Origin: Maricaulis sp048268525
GTDB lineage: Bacteria > Pseudomonadota > Alphaproteobacteria > Caulobacterales > Maricaulaceae
Assembly: GCF_048268525.1 (NCBI RefSeq)
Contig: NZ_JBLWVH010000005.1
Location: forward strand, 1-64,000
Direction: 5' to 3'
DNA: 64,000 bases
The translations under genes were made by a program, and so were the position numbers. The stretch's first letter is position 1. Every line of letters begins with the position of its first letter. The notes beneath the pieces were generated by a model that saw only the letters and a list, made by a program, of their open reading frames with translations, was not told the DNA's origin and did no database searches. Shown here piece after piece: positions 26,901 through 35,380 of this stretch.

Positions 26901-28100
26901 CTATCGCCTGAGCAAGGGCGCCGGTCGCAGGATGTTCGCCGACCAGGCCCGCGACAGGCTCCCCATGAGGCGGGAATCGACATCCGGCAGCGCCGCGTGC
27001 GGATCATCACCGTAAAGCGGGTTGAACCGGTTTTCGGCATTTTCATAGACCCGCCAGCCACTATCCCAGCGGAACACGGACCAAGCGGCACCCGCTGCCT
27101 CTGCGGCCGCGATACGGCTCTCGAGAAACAGGTCGGCATCGGGTGCCCAGCGTGAGACCCCGAACTCACCCAGCATCCACGGCCCGGTCGCAGGCTGGGC
27201 AAAATCGGCCAGGAGTGGATTGAATCCGACACCGGCGCCCCGGTTTTGATGGGTATAGGCTCGCGGTGCGTAATCATGTACCGCAAGGACCAGCCCGGTT
27301 GTGGCATTCATGTCGAGCAGGCCGGCAAAGCCTGTCGCAGCATAACCATCCGGGCTGACCAGGATCGGTGTATCCGGGTCCTCCTCCCGCACTGCCCGGG
27401 CCAGTCGCGAGGCCAGCGCAGACCAGTCGGCCGGCGTTCCCGAGACTTGCCCGGCCAGACGGTCGGCATCCCATATGTCAAGATCATTCCCGTCCGGTCC
27501 CCGCGCGACGAGATTGGCATTGGGTTCAACCATCAGGAGATAGCCGGCCAGATTGGGATAGCGGCGAAAACGAGCAGCGGTCCGGCGCCACATGGCTTGC
27601 CAGCCATCTTGCGCCTCGCGCGACTGCCAGACACTTTCGTCGATATAGTCGGCCGGAAACCAGCTGCCAGCCTGGTCGCGATGGAAGGTGAATTCGCTGC
27701 GTCCCGGACCGCTTCGAAATCCGATGACGACGAACAGGCCATGACGCCCGCATTGGCGGACGAGGCCGTGCAAATGTTGCTCGATGTCATGATCAACGGC
27801 GAAGGGGGGCTCTTCACGGGCCGGTGCGGGAACCGAAAGGACGACCAGATTGGCACCCGATGCCGACAGCCGGGCCAGCGACGCGTCAGTCACCGGCGCA
27901 CCGACCGGCCCCGGGCCAAGGAATTGCGGACCGTCGATCTCCGGATAGACCCGACGCTGGGCGATGACCGCGCCGCGCAGTCGCACGCCGGCTGAATTGT
28001 CCCACAATTCGCGACGCGCTGGCTGGGCACCCGCCGCACCTGCGCCCAACAGGCCGGCGCCCGCCGCGAGCAAGCCCTGCCTGCGGGTAAGGCCCGTCAT
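26901..28100 (-). CDS. Tat-exported GH5-like (cellulase-fold) protein
   Basis: This 399-aa protein has a twin-arginine type signal (TRRQGLLAAG, residues 5-14, cleavage near residue 25). A clan GH-A barrel follows: the beta-4 segment LAGYLLMVEPN carries the acid/base Glu, AVHDYAP the beta-6 His/Tyr, WMLGEFGVS the nucleophile Glu, and a Trp in SVFRWDSGW closes beta-8. The Asn that normally precedes the acid/base Glu (NEP) is Val here. It overlaps the acyltransferase gene by 4 nt (ATGA), so both are co-translated. In the locus it may trim the polymer or have become a binding protein; this is inference. Confidence 0.75.
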   Translation of the reverse strand: MTGLTRRQGLLAAGAGLLGAGAAGAQPARRELWDNSAGVRLRGAVIAQRRVYPEIDGPQFLGPGPVGAPVTDASLARLSASGANLVVLSVPAPAREEPPFAVDHDIEQHLHGLVRQCGRHGLFVVIGFRSGPGRSEFTFHRDQAGSWFPADYIDESVWQSREAQDGWQAMWRRTAARFRRYPNLAGYLLMVEPNANLVARGPDGNDLDIWDADRLAGQVSGTPADWSALASRLARAVREEDPDTPILVSPDGYAATGFAGLLDMNATTGLVLAVHDYAPRAYTHQNRGAGVGFNPLLADFAQPATGPWMLGEFGVSRWAPDADLFLESRIAAAEAAGAAWSVFRWDSGWRVYENAENRFNPLYGDDPHAALPDVDSRLMGSLSRAWSANILRPAPLLRR

Positions 28101-29176
28101 ATTGCCATGAACCCGGTCACCCGGCCCAATTTGCGCAACCCTTTTTCCGGCCAGTCCCGGGCCGGGCCGATTGGCGCCTCGTGACAGGCCCGGGACAGCC
28201 CCTGGGCTGCCCGAACCAGGTTGCCGCGCAGCCCGTCCGTCGTGAACCGGCCGCTCACCAATCCTGTCTGGCTGGTCGCGAGATCCTTCTTGAAGCCGTA
28301 GTCACCGGTTCCGAGTTCCACGCCCAGATGCCCGAAGGCACAGGCCGTCCGGGCCATTTCCACCAGAAGCAGGACGCCCGGGCTGAGACGGCTATGATCG
28401 GGTTCATAGGCCGGGAACCAGTAATGGCACATCCGGTCGCTGGCCATTCCGACATGGACGGCGACAATCTGGCCACCCACCGAAAGGCTGGAACAGACAC
28501 CCGAGAACTGGTCGCTCTGGCGGCGCAGGATCGCCTTCAGCAACTTGCCCGTCCAGTCGACCGAGAACACGTCGAACACGCCGGTCCGGCGATACTGGTC
28601 GCGCTTGAGACGGACCATCGTTTCGAAGATTTCGGGACGATAGTCGGCCATCTTGAAGGAGTAGCCACCATCCACCTCTTCCAGGCGGCGCAACCGGGTC
28701 GCAATATTGCGCATGGCCTTGGAGTTGATCGATTTCCGGGTCGCCCGCCACGCGTCGAATCCATCCTCGACATCGATGATCCAGGAGCCATCCGGGACGC
28801 CGCCAGCGCGCGCGAACCCCGCCTGACTGGCCAGCGCATTGTGAAACTCGAACACCGGCACCCGTGCCTGCGCCAACCAGCGGGCCGGATCGGCTGTGCT
28901 GCTCCGCGGCGCGATCACGCCCTGGACATCACCCAGCGGCCCGGCCAGGGGCCGCGCAAAACCCAGTTTTCCGGCCTGAAACGGCAGGAAGCCGGTAATC
29001 GCACCGGATTCGCGAACCACAAGCACCCGTGTATCGTCGCGCGCTTCTTCGCAACACTCGGCAAATTCCAGCGCAAAATAGGGACTTGCGAGCGTCGGCT
29101 CGGCGGCCAGAAAAGCCCGCCAGGCGCCGCGTTCGGTGTCTGTCAGTTCACTTGGTTTGCGAAGATCGACCTGCAT
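28097..29176 (-). CDS. hfsK: FemAB/GNAT-fold acyltransferase (HfsK-like)
   Basis: This 359-aa protein is of the BcsL/CelD acetyltransferase_6 type: two GNAT-like halves with MRNIATRLRRLEE in the central helix, MVRLKRDQYRRTG, VHVGMASDRMCHYWFPAY and LGTGDYGFKKDL, the conserved GD.. YK stretch of the family. Such enzymes acylate sugars or cell-wall precursors in the cytosol. In Caulobacter the holdfast gene hfsK encodes an N-acyltransferase of this class; I assign the symbol from locus context. It is transcribed with the GH5-like gene, divergently from the flippase. Confidence 0.75.
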   Translation of the reverse strand: MQVDLRKPSELTDTERGAWRAFLAAEPTLASPYFALEFAECCEEARDDTRVLVVRESGAITGFLPFQAGKLGFARPLAGPLGDVQGVIAPRSSTADPARWLAQARVPVFEFHNALASQAGFARAGGVPDGSWIIDVEDGFDAWRATRKSINSKAMRNIATRLRRLEEVDGGYSFKMADYRPEIFETMVRLKRDQYRRTGVFDVFSVDWTGKLLKAILRRQSDQFSGVCSSLSVGGQIVAVHVGMASDRMCHYWFPAYEPDHSRLSPGVLLLVEMARTACAFGHLGVELGTGDYGFKKDLATSQTGLVSGRFTTDGLRGNLVRAAQGLSRACHEAPIGPARDWPEKGLRKLGRVTGFMAI

Positions 29177-29309
29177 CGTCCGGACCGCTTCCCCCGTCAG
29201 GAATCCCAGATTAGGCCCAACGCCTTAGCAGGCCGTTTACGAAACAGCCCTCGCCTGCAAAGCGGCACCGCTCTTGCAAGCTTCCCCTGTCAGGCGAACG
29301 GAGCGTTTC

Positions 29310-30761
29310 ATGCTTGGACGACACCTTTTGGGTTATCTGCCCGTACAACTGGCACAGGTGCTGGTCGGATTTGGCGGTGTCGCCGTGTTCACGCGCATCA
29401 TGCCGGCTGACGAATATGGTCGGTATGCTATTGCCATCGCGTCGCTTTCCCTGATCCATATTGTGACGTTCACCTGGCTCGAGGCGGCCGTCGCGCGCTT
29501 CCACGCGAGGGCTGAACAGCGCGGACGCCTGCGTGACCACCTCGCCACCGCCTATGGTCTCTATCTGGTCATCGCAGCTGGCGCGGGAGCCCTGCTTGTC
29601 CTGGGTGTGAACATATTGCCCCTCGACCCGAAGCTTCAGGCGGCCCTCGGCTTCGCGGTGATCTCGCTGCTGCTGCGTGCCCTGCTCCAGATCGGGATGG
29701 AAACACACCGAGCCGGCGGCGATGTCGGTCGCTATTCGGCGCTGGAAGCCAGCTATCTGATGATCGGCTTCATGGTCGGCATCGGCGTCATCCTGGCCAC
29801 CGATCTGGGTGCTGCGGGCGTCTTCATCGGCACCGCTGTTGCCGCTCTCATCATGCTGGTTTTCGACCTGCCGGTCATGTTGCGCCGCGCTGCCAAGGGA
29901 CGCCGCCAAAAGGTCCGGGCCGCCAGCTTTGCCCGTTATGGCGCACCCGTCTCGATGTCGCTGATTTTCGAGCATTTGCTTTCGGTTGGCGACCGTTTCC
30001 TGATCGCCGCCCTGATCAGCCAGGGCGCGGTCGGCATGTATGCCGCCGGTTATGGACTGGCTGACCGGCTTCTGGACGTCATTTTCATCTGGTTCGGCGC
30101 CGCCGTCTGGCCGCTGACCATCAAGGCCTTCGAAAAAGACGGTGCCGCCGCGGCCCAGGCCATGGCCGGCAAGGCCGCTGCCCTGATGGGCCTGATCTGC
30201 TTTCCCGCAGCCGCCGGGCTGGCCCTCGTCGCCGGTCCGCTGACGACCCTGATCATCGGCGAGTCTGTCCGTGACGAAGCCGCCTCCATCCTGCCCTGGA
30301 TAGCCCTGTCCGGCCTGATGAAGGGCATGATGACCTATTATTTCCACGAGGCCTTCACCCTGATGCGGCGCACCGGCGTGATGGCCCTGGTGATGGCCGC
30401 TTCGGCGGGCCTCAATCTCGCCCTCAACCTTGTACTCATCCCCATCTTCGGGATCGCCGGGGCGGCCATGGCAACCGTGATCGCCTATGCCTTGGCCCTC
30501 GCTGCCTGCGCCATGCTCGGTCGTCGATACTTCACCCTGCCCCTGCCCTGGTCCGACTGGATCAAGGCCGGCGCAGCAACCGCGATCATGGCGGCAGCCG
30601 TCTTCGCCCTGCCAGCGAGCGGCACCAGCTGGCTCGATCTGATCCTGCAGGCCGGAATCGGCGGCCTTGTTTACGTGATTTCAGCCTATTGCCTGGATAT
30701 TGCCGGATGTCGGAGCTGGCTGCGCGATGCGCGCCTCCTGTTCCGGCCGGCGGGGGCGTGA
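29310..30761 (+). CDS. hfsF: Polysaccharide flippase, MOP/Wzx type (HfsF-like)
   Basis: This 483-aa integral membrane protein has about 12-14 TM helices and the typical N-terminus of oligosaccharide flippases (YLPVQLAQVLVGFGGVAVFTRIMPADEYGRYA). It would move lipid-linked repeat units to the periplasmic face. CGGAG precedes the ATG at 29310, and the GT2 gene follows 2 nt after the stop. The four-gene run to 33395 is tightly packed and surely one operon. HfsF holds this position after HfsE in Caulobacter. Confidence 0.82.
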   Translation: MLGRHLLGYLPVQLAQVLVGFGGVAVFTRIMPADEYGRYAIAIASLSLIHIVTFTWLEAAVARFHARAEQRGRLRDHLATAYGLYLVIAAGAGALLVLGVNILPLDPKLQAALGFAVISLLLRALLQIGMETHRAGGDVGRYSALEASYLMIGFMVGIGVILATDLGAAGVFIGTAVAALIMLVFDLPVMLRRAAKGRRQKVRAASFARYGAPVSMSLIFEHLLSVGDRFLIAALISQGAVGMYAAGYGLADRLLDVIFIWFGAAVWPLTIKAFEKDGAAAAQAMAGKAAALMGLICFPAAAGLALVAGPLTTLIIGESVRDEAASILPWIALSGLMKGMMTYYFHEAFTLMRRTGVMALVMAASAGLNLALNLVLIPIFGIAGAAMATVIAYALALAACAMLGRRYFTLPLPWSDWIKAGAATAIMAAAVFALPASGTSWLDLILQAGIGGLVYVISAYCLDIAGCRSWLRDARLLFRPAGA

Positions 30762-30763
30762 CG

Positions 30764-31711
30764 ATGAATGCAATGACGGAAATCCCGATCCGCGAACACG
30801 CGAACCCGGCGGCGAAAGCCCGCCCGGCAACGGCTGCGCTTTCGGTATTGGTTCCCTTCTACCGGGACGACCCCACCGGCCTGCTTGAAGGACTGTCACC
30901 CTTGATGCGGTCCTTCGATGATGTGGAGCTGGTCCTCTATGATGACGGCGAACCGGATGCCGACCTGAACCGGCAGGTCTGCGCCTGCATCGACACGCTG
31001 GACGTTCCGGTCCGCCTGCTTACCAGTGTTCGCAATCGCGGCCGGGCCGCAGGACGCAACCTGCTGGCGAAACAGGCGCACGGGAGCTGGCTGCTCTATC
31101 TCGACGCCGACATGACCCCGCCCGACCGGCACTTCCTCACGCGCTACCGCGAGACGATGACGGCGGATGCCTGCGACGCGGTTTTCTGTGGCTATGAAAC
31201 CGAGTGGCCGACCGAGCCAGGACTGCTCCTGCACGCCGAGCTGTCACGCAGCAGCGACCAGCACGACGCCGCGACCCGTAACGAAACCGGACCAACCGCC
31301 TTCTGCTCGTCGAACCTGCTGGTCCGCGCGAGTGTCATGCAGGCCTGCCCCTATGATGACCAGTTCACCGGTTGGGGATGGGAGGACGTTGACTGGGCCG
31401 TCAGCGCGGCGCGCGATTTCAAACTGGTCCATATCGACAATCCTGCCTGGCATGGCGGCTTGCAGACCGCCGATGTCCTGCTCGAGAAGTTTCGGGCCGG
31501 CGCGGCCAACTACAAGCGTCTGTTGGCGCGCCATCCCGAGCTGGCGCACTTGCCCGGTGCCCGGGCCGCCCGGCTGCTGAAGGCCCTGCCGGGGCAACAC
31601 CGGTTGCGGGGCCTTTGGGCTCACATGACAACCAGCCCGGTCCTGCCGCTGCGGATCCGCGCGCTGGCGCTCAAGCTCTGGCGGGCCAGCTGGGCTTCAG
31701 AGGTGATTTGA
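30764..31711 (+). CDS. Family 2 glycosyltransferase, holdfast-type locus
   Basis: This 315-aa GT-A fold enzyme has LSVLVPFYRDD at the nucleotide-sugar strand, RNRGRAAGRN, the DxD-type motif YLDADM and a C-terminal GWEDVDWA, the ED motif of polymer-type GT2 enzymes. It adds a sugar from a nucleotide donor to the lipid-linked intermediate. By order it matches hfsG (between flippase and deacetylase), but the second GT2 at 32475 is an alternative, so I give no symbol. It shares one base with the next gene. Confidence 0.85.
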   Translation: MNAMTEIPIREHANPAAKARPATAALSVLVPFYRDDPTGLLEGLSPLMRSFDDVELVLYDDGEPDADLNRQVCACIDTLDVPVRLLTSVRNRGRAAGRNLLAKQAHGSWLLYLDADMTPPDRHFLTRYRETMTADACDAVFCGYETEWPTEPGLLLHAELSRSSDQHDAATRNETGPTAFCSSNLLVRASVMQACPYDDQFTGWGWEDVDWAVSAARDFKLVHIDNPAWHGGLQTADVLLEKFRAGAANYKRLLARHPELAHLPGARAARLLKALPGQHRLRGLWAHMTTSPVLPLRIRALALKLWRASWASEVI

Positions 31712-32478
31712 TGAACGCGCCATATACACCCTCATCCGGTCTGATCGCCGGCCTCAGTCGCCGCTGGGCGCGCTTTGCCGCCCGCCAGCCGCTGAACCTG
31801 CCGTCCGATCGCGCGATCGTGTCGATCACTTTCGACGACTTCCCCAAATCTGCCGCCGGTATCGGCGCCCGCATCCTGGAACAGAAGGGCTGGCGCGGAA
31901 CCTATTACGCCTCGGCCGGCTATGCGGGCGGGATCACCCATCATGGCGCGATGTTCGATTGTGGCGACCTGCAACGCCTGGCCGCAGCCGGGCACGAAAT
32001 CGCCTGTCACACCTACAGTCATCTCGATGCCAGTCAGGTCCGCACGAGCGAATTGCTGGCCGATATCGAACGCAATGAACGGGCGCTGCGGGCCATGGGC
32101 CTGGAAACCGAGCTCGACAGTTTCGCCTTTCCCTATGGCGAGGCCACGCCCGCCAGCAAGCGGGCCTTGTCGGAACGCTTCACCAATCTGCGCGGCGTCC
32201 ATGCCGACATCAACCGCGGCGGCGCGGATCGCAACCTGCTCAAATCGGTGCCGATCGATGGCGGCGAGTCCGGGATAGACCGCGCTATCGAGGCCGCCGC
32301 CAGCCTGTCGCGTCATACCGGCTGGCTCACCTTCTATGCCCATGACGTGCAGGATGACCCGACACCGTGGGGCTGCACGCCGGAGCAGCTGGAACGCGTC
32401 TGTCAGGCCATCGCCGACAGCGGAGCGGAGGTTCTCACCATGCGCGACGCAGTCCGCCAGATGGAGACCGGGACATGA
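31711..32478 (+). CDS. hfsH: NodB-type polysaccharide deacetylase (HfsH-like)
   Basis: This 255-aa deacetylase has the NodB motif SITFDDFP (catalytic base and metal Asp), the metal-binding CHTYSHLD (H-x-x-x-H), FAFPYGEA with the R/Y-type substrate strand, and the late FYAHDVQD with a His. No signal peptide is visible, so it acts on cytosolic or membrane-bound intermediates, as does Caulobacter HfsH, which deacetylates N-acetyl sugar residues of holdfast. The start overlaps the previous stop (TGATG) and its end overlaps the next gene by 4 nt. Confidence 0.85.
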   Translation: MNAPYTPSSGLIAGLSRRWARFAARQPLNLPSDRAIVSITFDDFPKSAAGIGARILEQKGWRGTYYASAGYAGGITHHGAMFDCGDLQRLAAAGHEIACHTYSHLDASQVRTSELLADIERNERALRAMGLETELDSFAFPYGEATPASKRALSERFTNLRGVHADINRGGADRNLLKSVPIDGGESGIDRAIEAAASLSRHTGWLTFYAHDVQDDPTPWGCTPEQLERVCQAIADSGAEVLTMRDAVRQMETGT

Positions 32479-33395
32479 GCGTGTCTGTCATTCTTCCGAC
32501 CTTTCGCCGTCCTGACGGTTTGCGCGCGGCACTGGCCAGCCTGATGGCCCAGAGCCGCCAGCCGGACGAAATCATCGTGGTCGACAATGACCCCCACGGG
32601 TCGGCCCGCACCGGTGTCGCCAATGCCGCGGCCGTCGCCCGTTGCCCGGTCGTCTATGTCCACGCCGAACGCCCCGGCGTCGCCAATGCCCGCAATGCCG
32701 GCTGGGCCACCGCCAAGGGCCGCTACATAGCCTTCCTTGATGACGACGAGATCGCGTCGGCGGGCTGGCTGGAGGCCTTGATGGCCGGTGCTGACACACT
32801 CGGCGCAAATGTTGTTTTCGGCCCCTTGCGTGGCGAAGCCTTGGATAACGCGACCGGTCTGCGCGGTGCCATGGCCCGCCGGCTCTACTCCCGCCCCGGA
32901 AGTTCGGAAGACGAACGCCTTGATGCTCCGTTCGGCTGCGGCAACTCGCTGGTCGACCGCGAGGCCTTTGACCTGCCCAACGCCCCGTTTGACCCCCGCA
33001 TGAATGTCAGCGGCGGCGAGGATGATCTCTTCTTTGCCGAGCTGGCCCGTCAGGGTGCGGTTTTCGGCTGGGCCGCCCGGGCCCACGCCGTCGAGACTGT
33101 CGACGCAAATCGCACAAGCTGGCGCTATCTGCTGGCCCGCAGTTTCGCCTTCGGACAGGGCGCCACACAGGCCGCCGCCAATGCCCGCCCTCGCCGGCTC
33201 GTCGGGATCGCCTTCTGGATGGCGGTCGGCCTGGGCCAGTTGGTGGTGTTTGGTGTGGCGGCAGCGGCGACAAGCCTGACCGGTTCCAACGCGGCAGCCA
33301 GCTGGCTCGACCGGGCTGTTCAGGGTGCGGGGAAACTGTTCTGGATCGAGGCCTTCGAACCCCGTTTCTATGGCGTCGCCGCTCCGGTCGAATAA
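32475..33395 (+). CDS. Second family 2 glycosyltransferase of the locus
   Basis: This 306-aa protein has the GT-A start SVSVILPTFRRPD, IIVVDND, GVANARNAGW, the metal-binding FLDDDE and a NVSGGEDDLFF acceptor motif, then one or two hydrophobic helices near the C-terminus (about residues 240-265). It would add another sugar to the repeat unit. Caulobacter holdfast synthesis uses several such enzymes (HfsG, HfsJ, HfsL); the exact equivalent is undecided. The ATG overlaps the deacetylase stop (ATGA). It converges on the polymerase gene 23 nt away. Confidence 0.85.
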   Translation: MSVSVILPTFRRPDGLRAALASLMAQSRQPDEIIVVDNDPHGSARTGVANAAAVARCPVVYVHAERPGVANARNAGWATAKGRYIAFLDDDEIASAGWLEALMAGADTLGANVVFGPLRGEALDNATGLRGAMARRLYSRPGSSEDERLDAPFGCGNSLVDREAFDLPNAPFDPRMNVSGGEDDLFFAELARQGAVFGWAARAHAVETVDANRTSWRYLLARSFAFGQGATQAAANARPRRLVGIAFWMAVGLGQLVVFGVAAAATSLTGSNAAASWLDRAVQGAGKLFWIEAFEPRFYGVAAPVE

Positions 33396-33418
33396 GACGC
33401 GACCCGGATTACAAGGTC

Positions 33419-34681
33419 TCAGTCAGCCCGACGGTCGGCCAGCTTGGCCGCGGTCGCGACCAGCAAAACCCAGCTGATCGAGTTCTGCTGCAGGAAATTG
33501 GATTCAGAGATGCTGACCAGGCCCAGCATCGCCAGGAAGGTCAGCGTCCAATAGGTTTCCGGTCCGCGAAACAGGCGTCCCAGCGACCGGAGCAGGGCCC
33601 GACCAAACACCAGTCCCAACAACAATACACCCGGCAACCCGATCGCCAGGGCAGTCTCGATCCAGCCATTATGGGCCGTCGGCACCGGCCAGTCCGTGCC
33701 CTGCCGGACCCAATAGACGGGTCCCATTTCGTCAGCCCAGAACGCCATATAGCCATAGCCGGTCCAGGGAACCTCGGCGGCCTGGCGGGCGAGGATGGCC
33801 CAGATATCGGTCCGGCCGGTCAGGGTGGCATCGCGTCCCAGTAGCTCGAGAAACTCCACCGGTGCGATCAACAGGACAAGGGCGCCACCGGCCGCGCCGG
33901 TCAGACCGAGAAACAGCATCAGGCTCGCAAAACCGAACCCTCGCCGGCACAACGCGACACCCACGGCACCCCCGGTCCCCAGAAGTAGCGCGAGGAGCGC
34001 CGTTTTCGAAGTCGACAACAGGACCAGGGCACAACACAGGATCGCCCCGCCCATCCAGATCCAGCGCCGGCGCGGATCGATATGCAGCGCCGCAAAACAG
34101 GCCACCGCGCCCCAGGCCATCATGGCGCCGAGCGTATTCTTCTCCCACCAGACGCCCTTCCAGGCGCCGGCATGGACTTCGTGATCGACACCCAGGGACG
34201 GCATGGCCAGAGCCATCAAGGTCGACAGGACAGCGAGGCCGACAAAGGTTGTCGCGGTCAGCAGGATCAGGCCGCGCCAGGACCAGCGCGCCGCCATCCA
34301 GAAGCCGAACAGGGTCGTCATGATCAGGGCAAAGGCGCGGCGCAGGCTGGTGTCGGGCGCGATCGACCAGATGACGGAGACCGCCGTCAACATGACCAGC
34401 GCCACCATCAACCAGTTGCCTGTCAGGGTCCGCATCACGGCGCCCGGCCTTGTCACGGCGAGCACCAGCGTGATGGCGTAGACGGGCAGCCAGATCAGCC
34501 GCAGCACCACCGAGCTGTCAGGATCCGCCGGGTCCGCGAAGAGCGGGCCGATCAGGCCTTGCGAGAACAAAAACAGGCAGAGCAGGGTCAGCCCGCCCTC
34601 GATCAATCCGGTAAATGGCAAGGCCGGCGCGCGGCGCCAGGCCGCGAGGAAAGCCGGGTCATGATGCGCGGCGAGGCTCAT
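33419..34681 (-). CDS. hfsC: O-antigen-ligase/Wzy-type polysaccharide polymerase (HfsC-like)
   Basis: This 420-aa integral membrane protein has about 10-12 TM helices and a large periplasmic loop containing AHNGWIETAL, the conserved H-N segment of the Wzy/WaaL O-antigen ligase family (with GRTDIWAIL before it). It would join repeat units in the periplasm. Its ATG overlaps the hfsB stop (ATGA), placing it last in an hfsA-hfsB-hfsC operon. The assignment to HfsC rests on family and neighbours. Confidence 0.8.
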   Translation of the reverse strand: MSLAAHHDPAFLAAWRRAPALPFTGLIEGGLTLLCLFLFSQGLIGPLFADPADPDSSVVLRLIWLPVYAITLVLAVTRPGAVMRTLTGNWLMVALVMLTAVSVIWSIAPDTSLRRAFALIMTTLFGFWMAARWSWRGLILLTATTFVGLAVLSTLMALAMPSLGVDHEVHAGAWKGVWWEKNTLGAMMAWGAVACFAALHIDPRRRWIWMGGAILCCALVLLSTSKTALLALLLGTGGAVGVALCRRGFGFASLMLFLGLTGAAGGALVLLIAPVEFLELLGRDATLTGRTDIWAILARQAAEVPWTGYGYMAFWADEMGPVYWVRQGTDWPVPTAHNGWIETALAIGLPGVLLLGLVFGRALLRSLGRLFRGPETYWTLTFLAMLGLVSISESNFLQQNSISWVLLVATAAKLADRRAD

Positions 34682-35313
34682 GCTGCGCTCCGGCTATGGC
34701 CCCGCATACGGTTCAGGATCAGGCCGGCGACCACACCGCCGCGCGCCTCGATGGCCGAGCGCCGGGCCTGGATACCGTCGACACGGCTAAGGCGGGAATC
34801 AGCGACAAGAATGACGCCGTCTGCATCAGCGGCCAGAGACAGCGGGGCCCGCGAATCGCCGGGCGCGTCGATGATGGCCAGATCGATGGAGCCGCGCACC
34901 GCGGACCAATAGTCCGGCGCAGCGCGCAATCCGGCCTGACGCACGGCACCGGGTCGGGCCTGCATTTGTGTGACGTAGAGATTGGGCACGACGGACTGTC
35001 GGGCGATGATCCGGGCGTGCTCGCCATCCTGCGTCGCCAGCGACCAAAACGGGTCGCGACCGAAGCCGGCGTCGAAGGCCTGCCCCTGGACACGCGCCGC
35101 CTCGGCCTGGGCATTCTTGTTGAAGTCCAGATCAAACAGCCAGACCCCGCGCGTCGAACGGCGGGCAGCCAGACGGGCCAGCTCTCTTGCCACTGTTGAG
35201 GCCCCGGCACCGCGGCTCGCGCCCATGACCATCAGTACCCGACCCTGACCGCCCGGACGGGCGATCGGTTCGAGTTCGTCGATCAGCTGGGAGAGGTCAG
35301 CAGTGAGGTTCAT
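34678..35313 (-). CDS. hfsB: HfsB-like P-loop protein with degenerate Walker A
   Basis: This 211-aa protein has the ParA/BY-kinase-like fold that usually serves as the cytosolic partner of a polysaccharide co-polymerase. The P-loop reads MGASRGAGASTVA: the invariant GK lysine is Ala and the ParA-type first lysine is absent. The Walker A-prime strand LFDLDFN and the later AIIDAPG are retained. There is no C-terminal Tyr cluster. It lies between hfsA (67 nt) and hfsC (overlap). It may bind nucleotide weakly or act only as a scaffold. Confidence 0.75.
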   Translation of the reverse strand: MNLTADLSQLIDELEPIARPGGQGRVLMVMGASRGAGASTVARELARLAARRSTRGVWLFDLDFNKNAQAEAARVQGQAFDAGFGRDPFWSLATQDGEHARIIARQSVVPNLYVTQMQARPGAVRQAGLRAAPDYWSAVRGSIDLAIIDAPGDSRAPLSLAADADGVILVADSRLSRVDGIQARRSAIEARGGVVAGLILNRMRGHSRSAA

Positions 35314-35380
35314 GGGGCAGGTTCAGCCAATATGATTCGAGACTGTCCTGAAGATGCAAGAAACGAGGTTAACGCCCCGC

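Noticed and set aside
29211..30347. 378-codon minus-strand open frame opposite the flippase
   Set aside because: The translation is hydrophilic and Gln/Gly/Asp-rich with no domain, as expected from antisense of TM-helix codons.
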